64,000 nucleotides of DNA from Halichoerus grypus (GCF_964656455.1 NC_135726.1:31029930-31093929); one strand, 5' to 3'; counted from the first letter of the stretch, positions 10,606 to 22,799 are shown. Translations and numbers: made by a program. The notes: a model not told the origin generated them from the sequence alone.

Positions 10606-11654
10606 CCTTCCGCCCCGTGAGGACATAGATATCCTTGCCTTTGGCAGCAGGAAGCATTCGGTTACTAACTAGAAATGGATGTCAGGGTGCGCCTCTCCTC
10701 CTCAAACTCATCACAAGCAGCGCCTCTAGTTCCCTGGTAGGAGAGGCATGGCTGGGAGTGATTGAAAGCACTGTTGCTGGACAGGCTGGGCAGAGAGAGA
10801 GGGCCTGTGTACATCCCAGGCCCTCAGCTGACAGCCTGGCATCTAGAAGACCGTGAGCAGAGTCCCGACTACAGCTCTCTGTCTCCCGAGTGGGCATCCA
10901 TGGAGATTAATTTTATGTCAAAGTGTGAGCTCTCAGGCAACCTGGGAGCCCAGCAAGGCATGTTAGCTGTCACCTGAGAGCTCTGCAAACACGAGGGAAG
11001 GCTGCTTGGTGGCAGTGTCCCAGGACCCTCTGTGCCGGCCAGGCCATCCGTCTCCTGCAGAGAAGCCACGTACTCCTCCCCCACTGGATGGAAAACTTCA
11101 GCTCCTTCCAAAACAGTGCCCCCCAGGCTCTGGAGGCTCCAATGAGGTGCAGGGGAATTTCGCCTTAAGTCAGAAAGAGAGGGGCAAGGAGGTTAACAGA
11201 CAAATAGCTGTAATGTGAGTAGACTTCCTTCATTTAAAATTTTTCTAAAAACCCCTCTGCTAATGACTTGGTGATTTTCACAGTAGTAAATGTGCTGACT
11301 TAAAAAATCCGTGGGAGGTCAATAATTTTCCCTCTGCCTGTCACTGTGCTGATTGTGGTTCAGATGCACCTTAATTACAGTACGACAGGTGGAGTATTAT
11401 ACAGTGTTTACGTTAATCAGAATAGATGTACTGAGGGAAATAAAACCACCGGCTTCCTTAGGGTTGTACTCTTATCAGGCAGTAAGGGGGCTGGCGGGCC
11501 TCTGGGTTAATGCGGGGTGCTTGGAGCCGAGACCCCACCTCACAGCAGTCAATGGTCCCAGAGTGTCTCCATCCTAAGCTGGAGTGCTGTGCTGAGCTAA
11601 GGAATCAAAGGGATGTTCCAAAAATTGGATTCAGGAATTTTAGATCAGAGGACA

Positions 11655-11655
<1 letters not shown>
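10606..11655. other. Single-copy DNA
   Basis: Moderately GC-rich, with several short open frames on both strands at 10635-11218, none with a recognisable domain or splice context. No repeats recognised. Confidence 0.45.

Positions 11656-11694
<39 letters not shown>
11656..11694. repeat. (GT)n microsatellite
   Basis: About 19 uninterrupted GT dinucleotides on the + strand. Confidence 0.97.
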
Positions 11695-11698
<4 letters not shown>

Positions 11699-12039
11699 GC
11701 ATGTGTGGAGAAAGAGGGATTGTGCAGTTATTTAAAGAAATTTAAAGAACCAACTTCCCATTGCCTGAGGCCATAGGGAGCAGGAGGGACCCAGGTTACC
11801 TAAGGGAACCCCTTGTTCTACCAAGTGTTATGTTCATGCACGAGAAGTGAAGAAGGTACACAGAGCCGTCCAGTTGGGGCTTGGAAGAGGGCTGTGTTTT
11901 GTTGTCTGTTGTTGTTGGTTGTCCTATTTTTTTTCGTCTTTTGCATTTTACATAAGGCTTTACCATAAATTTGATTAGAATAGAGGCCAACAGCCTCCGC
12001 TAAGGCAGAGGGGCACGTAGGCTGGTTGGTGGCTGAGTC
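11695..12039. other. Single-copy DNA
   Basis: No gene or repeat recognised; a short T- and GTT-rich patch lies at about 11896-11940. Confidence 0.4.
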
Positions 12040-12215
12040 TCCAGCCCCTCACTTAATCTCCATCCTTCACATTCCTCATCTGCAACATGGGCTGAATAGT
12101 AGTACCTGCCTCACAAGGTTGCTGTGGGGGTTTATTGAGATAATATGCAGAAGGTGCTCATAACAGCGCCCGGCATGTAGTAGGTGCTCAATTAAAGCTG
12201 TCTTTTATGATCAGA
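12040..12215 (+). mobile_element. MIR SINE
   Basis: Landmarks in sense order: 'cctcatctgcaacatgggct', 'gtacctgcctcacaaggttg', 'gcgcccggcatgtagtaggt', 'gctcaattaaagct'. Confidence 0.75.
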
Positions 12216-12229
12216 AGTCATTGCAAACA

Positions 12230-12365
12230 TGGGCTTTTAGAGTCGACAAAACTTAGTTTCTAGTCCTGTCTCCATTAGGTAGTAGCAGTGATGTTATTCT
12301 AGTTACTAAACCTCTCCCAGCCTCAGCCTTTACTCATTTATAACAGGCAGATAACAGTACATTTC
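12230..12365 (+). mobile_element. MIR SINE fragment
   Basis: 5' part of a second MIR directly after the first: 'cttagtttctagtcctgtct', 'actaaacctctcccagcctc', 'cagcctttactcatttataa'. Diverged. Confidence 0.55.
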
Positions 12366-12386
12366 AAGGAGGGTTGAAGGCAGAGT

Positions 12387-12447
12387 ACCCAAATTTGTTG
12401 CCAGTAATAACTACTAGTAGTGATAACTACTAGCAACAAATTTGGGT
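12387..12447. repeat. 61-bp imperfect palindrome
   Basis: Outer arms acccaaatttgttgc (12387-12401) and gcaacaaatttgggt (12433-12447) are exact reverse complements. The 31-nt centre contains the palindrome actactagtagt and a repeated taactacta. Not part of a repeat I recognise. Confidence 0.9.
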
Positions 12448-14111
12448 GTCATCTAATCTTTAGGAAGCGACATGGTCCTAAGTGCCTGGTCTAGTTTTCA
12501 AGGTCCCTCCTTTCTTCTCCCAGGGATACTAAATTCTTTACTCATTACACAGTTGACATTATTCCCAGCAGGTCATGCCTGGGTTCTTGGCTAAATCTAG
12601 ACTTGGCTAATGGAGTCCCAGGAGCACATTCTCCATCCGCAAAAAAAGAAATTCACAAAACCGTAGCATGTACTTGAGAGGGAAAGCCCTGGAGATGTTC
12701 TGAAGATGACGTTGAGCCATAGGAAAACATTTCAGTGGCAATAATCCATGTAGCATTTCCCCATTTCCGAGCATGGTCCCTGAATTGGCCCCGTTCAAGA
12801 AGGAGACAAAGTACTTGAGGGTTTTAGATTTTCCAAAGAATTGACCCATCCATCTTTGGGAGTCACAGCCCTGTCACTACTGTGGTCAGGAGTGAGGACT
12901 CCTCTGTGCAGAACCAGACCCAGCAGGCAGGGAAGGTTCAAGACCACAGGTTGAAGGCAGCTCGGGGTCCCCCAGCAGCTCGGCTCCAGCTCGGGGTCCA
13001 TCTCATCCTCCCTGAATGGGCTGTCTGCAGGAGCAATTGTAAGGTTTAAAAAAAAAAAGTCCAAAGAGGAAGAAAGGGAGAGAGGGAAGGAGAACTTCAG
13101 TCTTCTCTCCCTACTTGGCCTCGTTTAGTCTTCTTTTACGTGCGTTAGAGAAACGTGAGCTCCAGGCGCGAAATGAGAGTTCCCAGACCAAAGAGGATTT
13201 TGCCATCTTTTGCCAGATCCCTTCTTCTTTAGGGCTGTGCTCACTTCGGGCTCTCCTCGCTGACCGTAGTGAGCATGTGCAGTGCTCGCGGAGCTCCGTC
13301 GTTAGGCTGAGCATTTGGATCTAATTGTAAAAGGTCCACATCCTTCAAACTGTTACTTCTCGCTTCCGTGGCCCAGTAAGAGCCCCTCTGGGAGCAGCTG
13401 CTCAGGTGGGGACTGGGCTGGGCTGGGAAGACACAGACTCTGTCTCACCTAGAGCCCTTTTTGTGCTTGCAATTACATGGTTTCATTTCAGGGCTCGAAG
13501 CTAAAGCTGACCTTTCTTTGCATTACAACTAGTTTCATTAACACCTTTTTTTCTTTTTCCTTCCTCAGTGTGAGCTTTTGTCATTTGGTTTGGGTAGCCA
13601 GATTGCTTGGGGCGGGGGCTGCACAGCCAGCTGCCTGCACTCGGCTGGGCACAGGGCACTTCTCAAAGACTTAGGTACCATTCCGGCTTCTGCTTGCCAA
13701 CTGGAACTCAAAAAAAAACATCAATAGAGTAAGTGGCTCACTGATTTTCAGACATCTAGTGTTTGAGTACCACAATGGATCTGAGGGATTATAAAGAATT
13801 AAGCCCTTAGTTCAAAAATAAGGGAAGGGGGGTCTGAGAGGCAACTCGGGGCATGGCTGAGCTAACTTCCAACCCAGCCCCCCTAAATAAAGCCCCTCCC
13901 ATGGCTGCCCTAAGGGCTTCCATGATCCACAATCACTGTTTTGCCGTAAATCTGGAGCACAGCCTCAAGATACGTCACTAATTTAAATCTATGATAAATA
14001 TTAGAACATTTTAAGAGGATCTGTTTAGCCTTCTAGTACAGATAAACAGTACTGTGCCCACAATCATGGCTTTAGAGCTATTGTTTTAACGGGGTGGGGG
14101 GGAGAGGAATA
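12448..14111. other. Single-copy DNA, 1.7 kb
   Basis: No transposon recognised. Several 60-90 codon frames on both strands, two of them fully overlapping at 13111-13324, as chance frames do. CpG is locally raised at about 13130-13310. Confidence 0.45.
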
Positions 14112-14438
14112 CAGTTGACCTTTGAACAATGTGGGGGGTAGGGGCACCAACCCCCTGCATGATGGAAAATCTACGTTTAACTTTTGACTCCCCGCAAACT
14201 TAACTACTAATAAACTACTTTTAACTGGAAACCTTACGGATAACACAGACAGTTGATTAAAACATATGTTGTATGTTACAGGTATTATATACTGTGTTCT
14301 TAAGGTAAACGAGTGAAAAGAAAATGTTACTTAAAAAATCATAAGGAAAAGAAAATACATTTGCAGTCCTGTACTGGGAAGAATCCTCATGTAGGTTGAC
14401 CTGTGCATTTCAAGCCCATGTTGTTCAAGGGTCAACTG
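14112..14438 (+). mobile_element. Tigger DNA transposon, non-autonomous (Tigger2/MER28-like)
   Basis: Left end cagttgacctttgaacaat, right end 'ttgttcaagggtcaactg' are inverted repeats, flanked by TA on both sides (14110-14111 and 14439-14440), the Tc1/mariner-type target duplication. Same family as the element at 3599-4108: shared 'acttaactactaata' and 'gaaaagaaaatgttac'. No transposase. Confidence 0.9.
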
Positions 14439-14779
14439 TAGTTAGCATACTATTTGCTTGTAGGTAAGTGGGTGCCTCTGTGTTTGCAAGCACTTGGTAG
14501 AACAGAGTCCTTGAGATCATCGTGAAAAACAGTCAGAGATAAAGAAAGGGCTAGACTCCCCGGCAAGAAAAGGTTGGCTATGTCAAGATTCACTTGGGCA
14601 GGAAACTTCACAAATTATAAACTAGTGGCATTTCCAAATGAGTGGCATTTTACTTTACGGTCCTTTGAGACAGGCACGGTCTCTGTGAAACGATTATATA
14701 AGGGACTCGTTTTATTACATGAGCTCACTTGGTATCTGTGCCCCCAGTCGGCTATCCTGGGGGAAGAAAAGGTAGTGTG
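14439..14779. other. Single-copy DNA
   Basis: No repeat or gene recognised; one 69-codon chance frame at 14574-14783. Confidence 0.4.
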
Positions 14780-14900
14780 GTAGATTAAGAGGACCCAAAA
14801 TGAATTTCTTGACCTGATTTCTGGCTCTGGGTCTGCCTCTAACCAGCTGTGTAACTGGGTATATGACTTTGTTTCTTTTGATCTTAGTTTACTGTCTAAA
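14780..14900 (+). mobile_element. MIR SINE fragment
   Basis: Weak MIR match: 'ctggctctgggtctgcctct', 'aaccagctgtgtaactgggt', then diverged. Confidence 0.5.
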
Positions 14901-14925
14901 GACTTGCACTAAAGGGTCTCGCATA

Positions 14926-15112
14926 GGTTGCCAGATTTAGTAAAAACAAAAATGAAAAACACAGGCATCTAGAGACATTTGAATATCAGATATTTTTTAG
15001 TAGAAGTATATCCCGAGAAATATTTGGGACATTCTTCTACTCTTCTTAAACTATTCATTGTTTTTCTGTAATTCAAATTTAGCTGGGTATTTTGTATTTT
15101 ATCTGGCAACCC
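14926..15112 (+). mobile_element. Palindromic MITE-like DNA element (MER53-like)
   Basis: 187 bp with long inverted arms: starts ggttgccagatttagtaaa and ends 'ttttatctggcaacc'. The two halves pair for most of their length ('tagtagaagtatatcccgag' versus the mirrored 'gggacattcttctactcttc'). Length and ends suit a small palindromic hAT-type family; the family name is from memory. Confidence 0.65.
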
Positions 15113-15195
15113 CAGTCTCTAAAATCCTTGAGATCTTAAATTTGAATTCTGTAATAAATGTATCTGACCTGTATTTGTTTCTAAAAGAGAGTGTG

Positions 15196-15279
15196 AGCGA
15201 TCCTGAGGGAAGTGGGGAGGGAGGGAGAGGAGGAGGAGGAGGAGGATGGTGGGGGGAGGGAGAAGAGAGAGAGTGAGAC
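15196..15279. repeat. Purine (GGA/GAGA) tract
   Basis: About 80 nt almost without pyrimidines: runs of GGGA, five GGA units, a G-run and GA repeats. Contains four or more G-triplets on the + strand, so G-quadruplex or triplex structure is plausible. Confidence 0.85.
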
Positions 15280-16479
15280 AATTCCCTGAAAATACCAGCA
15301 GATTTCCAGTCCACAAAAGGACAGTTCACAGCATCTAGAGGAAGGCTGTTTTACAAAACTCTCATTTCCAGAGGCAGCCCCCTGAGAAAACAGCAGCCTT
15401 TCCTAATGGCCCTGAGACCTAGATCTCTTGAAGGCCCAGGGAGCTCAGTCCCCACAGCTGTCTCAGGCACTGGCAATGTTGTGCTGGACCGACACTGGGT
15501 GAAGAAAGATCAGGGGCAATTGCACTTAATCCTCGCCCCCTGCCACCATGCCACTACGCATGGAGAACCAGAGAATCCCAACAGGGGCCTGAACGAAACG
15601 TCCTAGTGGAAGCCAGGGATGGTTCTGGGCGTCCTCTTTCTCCCTAGGTAAAGGGGAGATGGCGCCCAGCACAACCTCCATGGGTATGGGGAAGGGTGCA
15701 GGGATGGGTACAGAGCAAGGGAAAGACAAGGGAGGGAGATGCTGGAAGTCAGCGTTCCAGGATGGAAATTGCAGTTAGCAAAAGGCCTGGTAGCTGGAGG
15801 TGGGATGAAAATAAGATTTCCAACACAGCCTTAAAAAATAACTGCAGATAACGCTTTATGCTGTGTTATGGTGAGGTCCCTCCCTTAAGAATAATGACCA
15901 CCTCTTCGGTCCATTTAGTCTGGGTCTTTTGCAATTTATCAGAGATGAGTTTCCTGGAGTCTGGGATCCCATTCAAGGCAGTGTGGAAACATGCACAAGT
16001 GTGTTGATTACATTTCCACAGTCCTAGCATTCTGCCCTTGAGAGGAGCCGTCCCTCCACTGATTTCTGGAATGGATGGGCAAACAGAGCCCCAGTGTCTC
16101 CAAAAGCACTTCTGCATCCCCCACCCACACACCCACACACCCACACACCTACCCAGACACACAACCCCCCAGCTCCCCTGAAATTCTGCCTCCACGGAGA
16201 AGTGCGCAGAGCCAGAGCCCGGGTGTGAACACAATATGCTTAGGACGCAATGTTTTATAGACAGAAAGAAAGGAGGAAAAACAACTCTTTGCTTTAGATG
16301 CAAATAAACTCAGCTTCACCTTTAATGCCGAAAACCTGCGCCCTTGGCAAGACGTCTGGAGACTGTTCCAAAAGTATTAATCTTCCTCCGCTTACATGTT
16401 AAATAGGTCTTTGGAAACTGTTTCTCTAGCACTGCTTTTTCTCTCCAGTACAATCCCCCTCTCTCTTCCCTTTTTAGTA
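15280..16479. other. Single-copy DNA, 1.2 kb
   Basis: No transposon recognised. Contains a CCCACACA-rich low-complexity patch at 16118-16165. Open frames of 66-145 codons lie on both strands without recognisable domains. Confidence 0.45.
16118..16165. repeat. (CACACCCA)n low-complexity patch
   Basis: Degenerate tandem cacaccca/cccacacac units on the + strand. Confidence 0.8.
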
Positions 16480-16670
16480 CAGTCAGAACTCCCCGGCAGC
16501 AGGAAGCCCCAGGGGACCGAGGTCGGGAAACCGACTCGGGTGGATTTCAGAGCCACCCCCGACTGCGGACGTTTGGGCGGCCGGGCCGGCCGGCAGATGG
16601 CGCTGTGCCGCACGTTATGGGCCCTCGTGCGCCGGCCGCGCTGGAGCCAGGAGCCAGAGGGCTCGAAGTT
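16480..16670. promoter_or_regulatory. Isolated CpG-dense patch
   Basis: I count roughly 19 CpG in about 165 bp (16515-16645), against near absence in flanking kilobases; several sit in ggccggccgg-type runs. This density resembles a small CpG island core, possibly a promoter of an unannotated or non-coding transcript, or an enhancer with unmethylated CpG. Open frames cross it on both strands (101 and 111 codons), which low stop density in GC-rich DNA explains. No TATA box, exon or domain identified. Confidence 0.55.
16590..16605 (+). promoter_or_regulatory. CTCF-like core motif
   Basis: ccggcagatggcgctg fits the CTCF core pattern CC-(A/G)-(G/C)-(C/T)-AG-(A/G)-(G/T)-GGC-(A/G) along its length. 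It lies inside the CpG patch and at the left edge of the repeat-free block, where a boundary element would make sense. Motif match by eye only. Confidence 0.4.
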
Positions 16671-18119
16671 TCTAGTGCCATTCCTGGACCGAAACAAAAT
16701 GTTTGTGGAATTAAGTAGTGATTTCCTTTAGTCTGCGCGACTCTTACCGGCTGTGTTTTCAGGCTCTAGATGTTAACATATGCCATATATTGCTTTTTTG
16801 GGTGAAATCCGGGGTTTCCAAGCACATTTTAACCCATCCTAACTGCTCAGGTCAGCTAGCAAAAGTCTGGATTTGCTGATAAAAAATCGGCCATAAAACT
16901 TCCATATTAAGAGCTAGAATGGTTTGGAAGACAAAGAAATGCTGAAAAATGTAAGTAACCAGAGCGCCTCAGATTTTTCTTTCTAAATAAATAAGAGAGG
17001 GAGGGAGTTCCTTTTACCAGGCTCAAAAATAAAGCACCAAAGTGGGCAGGAAAGAAGCTCAAAGCTTGGGTGGAAAAAGAGTCGCTGGCTACTGGGGGTG
17101 GTGGGAAGGGGGTTGCGGTGTATCAGGGCTGAAGACACTAGAGTGCAGCAATCACGGATATTTCACTGTGGACAAAATTTGGGAGATGTGCTGAGACCCA
17201 AGGCTGTTGATCTCGAAGGCACAGCCGGAGGCCATGGGTTTTCAGGACAAAGTTAACAACCCTGGATTAGGGAGGAATGAATTGCCAGTGCATTTGCTCC
17301 ACCATGCCAAGTGGCCCCATTAGTTAGGGCTCAGTATGTATTTCACAGCGCCATAAAATCCATCTTCTCAAAGTAAACAAGGCAAGGCTGTGTGCATCTC
17401 CAACAAGACATATGAAGCTTTGTTTGGGATAATGGATTTGACATGAGTAAAAGCAGTGGGGATTAGATGGGCCCAGCAAGGATAAATATGACTAATTGTC
17501 ATCTCCCTGCATCCGAATAAACAGGGCCGGCACTGCAGGCTAGGAAGAGATGTTGGAGCAAGGGGGTTGGGCAGGACTACAACTGATCGGCAACTGATTG
17601 ATAAAGCAGGGCTGGAATGCAGCAGTGAGGAGGTTTTGCCTTGCGTGTGGATGCGAACATCTCTGTTTTCGAATTTCCGAGCATTTTATTACTCAGGTGG
17701 TGCTGCGTCCGTCCGGCAGAGTGCGCATGGCGCAGTCTGCCCTGTGCACGGCAACTTTGGGCTTCTCTTTCTTAATGTTGATTAAACTTTGGAAACTGGC
17801 AGAACGTCCTGGTCATCTTTTACACAAAAAGGACAGGTTTTCAAATCTTCTCTTGGACTTTTTAAAAGTTTTCAGCCAGTGGCCCAGCCATTTCTCTTTA
17901 TATCCTTTAGAGATAATGTTTAACTTCTTAACCCATTTTACTGTTTTATTTTGTTTGTAAATCAAGAACTATGGCTATGTGGATTTATTTTTCCTAGGTA
18001 ATGAATAAATATATCTAGTACTGAAATACAGTCCTTTAAAGTAAGAACTATTCACAGACTTTGAAACTTAATCATTCAAAACAGTAATTATGTTTAAGGT
18101 GATCGAATAATATGACGAG

Positions 18120-18620
18120 GTAGATTCATTTACTCACATATGGTTTTTAACATTTGATGCTGGTTTTTTTTTCACCTGTTTTCATTTTTTAAAGCTGAAG
18201 TTCAAAGACATTTTTCTAGCCAAATGTCATTTATTATGTCAACATATGCTGTTTATCCCGTGAATATTGTTAACGGAGTGAAATGAAACTGTAGTTTTGT
18301 GACTAATAGCAATATTTAAGGCTTACCAAATATTACAAACATTGCAGATTCTATCCATAATATCCAGAAGCTGATTTTGGATCAGATTTAGAGCTGTGTT
18401 TCAAACAGAGCCACATTAAATTTAAAATTAGTCAAGGATTACAGTTTGCTATGAAGAATGTCTCCACCTCCAATATGAGCGAATGTCATCAAAGTGAAAG
18501 GGAAAAAAAAGGAAAGACAAGAAAAGATGTGATTGTTTTGACACGAGTGAGAGAAGCTTAGTGTCACTTCATTTTTAACCTCATTTCAAATTATCTTTTA
18601 ACCACCCTGATATTTCTGCA
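18120..18620. promoter_or_regulatory. Candidate conserved non-coding element
   Basis: AT-rich single-copy stretch with homogeneous composition and multiple homeodomain/forkhead-like words (for example 'tcatttaa', 'aatatttaagg'). Proposed only on composition and position in the repeat-free block. Confidence 0.25.
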
Positions 18621-20249
18621 TGGAGATAATCACATCCCATCAGCCTTCTCAAAACCCGGCAGCTCCATACCCAGGGCTAATGCTTCTTGTTAAATCATAT
18701 TGCTAAACAAATGGTTACAGCTCCTGCAACAGACGGATGGAAATCAGCTTTGCCGGACCGCCTTTTTTTCCGCCCCGCCTTCCATCATTCAATGTTATTT
18801 TGTTTCCTTGGGTAATTTTAATCTTACATAAGGTGTGTGAATGTTTTTTTTCCTAGAAAGGCGGGACAGGAATTTAAGAAAATGTAAAAGCAAATCTGCC
18901 CTATAGGTGATGAAGATAGAGACCTGTTGAAATGGTCCTGAGAAAATAAACACTTGGTTGCACAGGCACATTGAATAGAAGAAAATCCTTCTCAAGGAAG
19001 GCAAGGAACCGTAGGACTTCCAGAGAAGAAAACATTCCCGTGGTTTTAAACAGACACCATCAATTACTCCTCACGTCGTTCCAGAATTCACCTATCACTG
19101 AGGTTTAACAAACCCATCAAGAAAATAGGGCTTATTTATTTTGGTAGTTTTGCATCTGCAGATAGAAAAAGCAAAAGGCCCCTGCTTCCCATTTGAAAAA
19201 CTAGCGTGAAAATGACTGGCTGCCTTATCTCTACACGATTTGCCTTAACTTCACTTCCTCTCACTTTGTCATTTAATTTGTAGGGTTTCCAAATCAGAGT
19301 GACTATCCTCTTTTAGTCCCCCTGGTGACAGAGGGCAGGGCGTTGTTGTATCTGAGTTAATAAAGCAGAAATCCAAGCCTAATTACTGGGGAGATAAACC
19401 ATGCTGGCAAGGGGTTACCTTCCTCAAGGTCTGGAGCTATGTGCACCCAGACATTTTGGAGTGAGACCATGGGCACCAAGAACACACAGAGACTAAGTAG
19501 GTTGGAGCACATTTGTCTTCATGTGGCAATACTGATAAATTTCAGCAACCACCTTCGTTACGGGACCGCGTGGTCAATGTGCATCTATAGGGGGAAGCAA
19601 GTGTGTATTCATTAATCAAATGAGATAATGGGGGACAAAGGTGCTTCATAACTGCAAGGGGCAAAACAAATAGAGAGTGGCATTTTTGTTCCAAGGGCAT
19701 GTATGTATATTTAAAGATAGTCTACATAAACATGCATTAAACAGCTCATGGAGTGGAGGGGGGTCGGAGAGGGGGAGAGAGACAGGGGGGAGAGAGATGG
19801 GGAGGGAGATACTGAGAATGCCTTTCTGATGACACCATGGAAAGAATCCCTCAATATAGGTAGATTACAGATAGAGTGTAACATGCAGAATCATACTGTA
19901 TGCAGCATAATGACTCAACAACTTCTATAGAATAGAATCTAATTGAAAATCTGATTTATTGATTATTCAGAGACCCACACTGTGTTTTTATAGGCCCCTC
20001 TCCTGCATATGACTGGACCATATTTATGCAAATTGCATAGGCATGCTGAGAAACTTCCCTATCAAGTGTACTTTTTCCTATGTATTACGCAAGACTCTGA
20101 CATCCTCCGTACTGCCTGCCTTCCCGCTGCCCTCCCTCCAAAGTAAACAAACAAAAAACGCCTACATGTATGGTGAAAATCACTAACATTTAAGAGATGT
20201 TCAGAAAAAAGAGAGAGAGAGAAAAAAAAAATAACCCAGTCCCTGGCTT

Positions 20250-20560
20250 CTGATTTGGATGGTTACAATTATCTGTGGATACTGTAGCAAGAGCTGAGAA
20301 ATCGTGTTTGGAGAGTGAATCTATTAATGCAGCTTTGTCCAACAAATATTAAAATTGCAAAGTAATTTGCCCATTTGACAATGGCTAATGAACTTAAGTA
20401 TGCAGAATGAACTTTAATAATTGAGGAAATTGTGCAATTACACTGAAAGCAGCTGAAAATTACAAATAAAATTAACTCTCTACTTTAGCAAGAATATTAC
20501 TGCTTCTATTACCAGCCACTTTATGTGGGTATCAAGAAAGTCTGGAAAGTTTCAAGTGAC
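20250..20560. promoter_or_regulatory. Candidate conserved non-coding element
   Basis: AT-rich, repeat-free. Contains 'gacaatggctaatgaactta', 'tttaataattgaggaaattg' and 'aattacaaataaaattaact', a density of ATTA/TAAT cores and a SOX-like acaatgg that is typical of deeply conserved developmental enhancers. No transcript or frame features. Confidence 0.35.
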
Positions 20561-22799
20561 TGTACATTTATTGTGATGATTACTCATTTTTTAAAACAGA
20601 AATGAGCCCTAATAATTCTTTTCCCCAATATGTTTCTGGATTACCATGTGGTTGGAATTACACAAAATGTCTCATTGGCAGGGTATGTTTTAATTTTGAT
20701 TTCAGGTTTATGATCCTATCTGTGTCTATTTTAAATCTACATGGATTACATTCAGCAAAAATCCTTTTACTACCCTGGCTTGGCTGTCTCATACTATTAG
20801 GCTGTATATGTTCAGCTTCTGCAAATCTGTTAATACATAAAACCATAAGAAGCTTCTTACGTTCGAACCAGGTTAGACCGAAGACATCAGATTAATATTT
20901 GATAATATAGAAGGGCCCTTAATCAGATTTGCTTATTTCGTGACAGAATGTTTCTGTAATTATCATAATTGTTGTGCTAAATATGTTTGTCTTTGTATCT
21001 GGCTTTGGGCATAATCTTCTCTCTTGAAAGCCACTCAATGTGGGACTTGAGATTCCTGCACAAAACCCAATTAATATTAAGATGACAAGCCCCGATGAGC
21101 TCCAAAGAGGCAACAGCTGAACAGACTCTAACATTCTTAAGTACAGATACTTGAGTGATCAAGTACATCTGAGGGAGACACACAATTCAATAATCCCTTT
21201 CTCAAGAAAGTCAAGAGGCCTGAGAGATACGAAGGAAATCAAAGGAACACATCAGAAAGAAAATGAAGGGTCTGGTCCTGTAGCGTCTCTATTAAAATGC
21301 AAAAGTTATGGATTTTTTTCGGGGTGATGGGAACCTTTTCTGTTTTTATTGATTTCTTTTTATAGCTTGATGATTTCTCTAAGATTATCTTAAAAGCTTA
21401 AAGAAAAAAGGGGCCTCATCAAAAGGTATCTTGCATGACAGGAACATACACAGTTTTGGTTAACATGATGAGGGAAGGCGCCGGAAGTCCGGGGAGAAAG
21501 GGATCCTGCTGGTCCATCAGCCCGGGGAAGGTCTGCAGCCTCCAAGGTAAAAGGGAAATTGTACTCCCACATTCCCTGGGGCCTGTGGCACACCCACCCT
21601 GCCCGCCCCTGGGCCAGTAAGGAGAGATGAACAACAGGCTGGGGATACCTGGGAGTTCCCCCAGAAACAGAGTTCTAAAGTGCCACATTAACAAATGTAT
21701 TTCCATTCGCGTTGTGTAAAGCGGTCGCCTTCGTCTCCTGACCCCCCCATTTCCTAGCATCGCGGGTGACTCCTTGGATTTACAGCTAAATTCACTGTCC
21801 AGAGGTGACATCCTAACCCATTGATTTGCAATCAGAAATTGGTTTCCTGTCACTTTAAAAGTGAGGCACTAAGGGGCAGTAAAAACAAGGCTGTCGGAGC
21901 TAAATGGAGCTATAGTTCAGGCTCTGGGCCATTACACACTACCTTTCCAATGTATTTATTACATTAAGAAACCTCTGTAGTGCACTTTAAATGGCTGGTG
22001 ACACCCTCTTAGGTGACTTACTGCTCTGTGAAATCAGTTTTGTAGAAACTCTTTCACATGTGCCAAAACAAAACAAAACCTAGTATGCCTGTGTTTGTGC
22101 ATAAGAATGTTCCAGTACCCAGTCCACAGAGTCTCTGCATGCTCCTGTGTCCGGCGCATGGGCAGCAGAAAGTGTCCATGCCGAGCACAGAGCGTCGCCC
22201 GGAGCTCACTCAGCTCGGGCACCAGGAAAAGTGAAACCAACCAGTGTGACCCCTGCTACTTGCCTGATAAATCCGGGGGAGCCTCTGAGGCCACCTGCCC
22301 ACTTCCAGGGTCTTGTCCCAATGGGAGAAGGGCTAGTAGTACATATACTCCTACCGCCCCCACACGTGACACCCCAACAGGTCTTTTCAGATGGTCACCT
22401 TTACAGTAAACAGCAAGGACCAGGGATAATTCCAATCCAAGCCACCCAGGCTCAAGTAGCAATCTATCTCCCCGACGCAGCCTTCCATTTTGAGAGACGC
22501 AAGTGTTTGGGAATTACTGTGAAAATGTGTCCGGAGATTCCTCCCATACAACCAGGCACACAAATCCCTTCCAGGTTCAGCTCCTGGTTGGGCCCAGGGC
22601 CTCCATTTCCTTTCTCTGCTTGTCACAACAAGGCAGGATTTCCCGGGAGAGAGACCCTCACCTGGGAGGCATGGAGGCTCAGCGCACCATTGCATCAAAA
22701 TAGACTCTTCGCCACAAGAGCACGGACAAGCCTGCTCACGGAGCGAATTGCCCCAAATTGTGAGATATTTGAAACAAAATGTGTCCCTGTTGCCTTCCA

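Noticed and set aside
16392..16731. Possible first exon in the CpG patch (101 and 111 codon frames on both strands)
   Set aside because: Both strands are open, as GC-rich DNA allows; no recognisable protein and no clear donor site with a downstream exon.
19748..19810. GA/GGGGA-rich stretch within the repeat-free block as a transposon tail
   Set aside because: Only simple purine-rich sequence; no SINE body, target duplication or homeology to the Can-SINE purine tract order.
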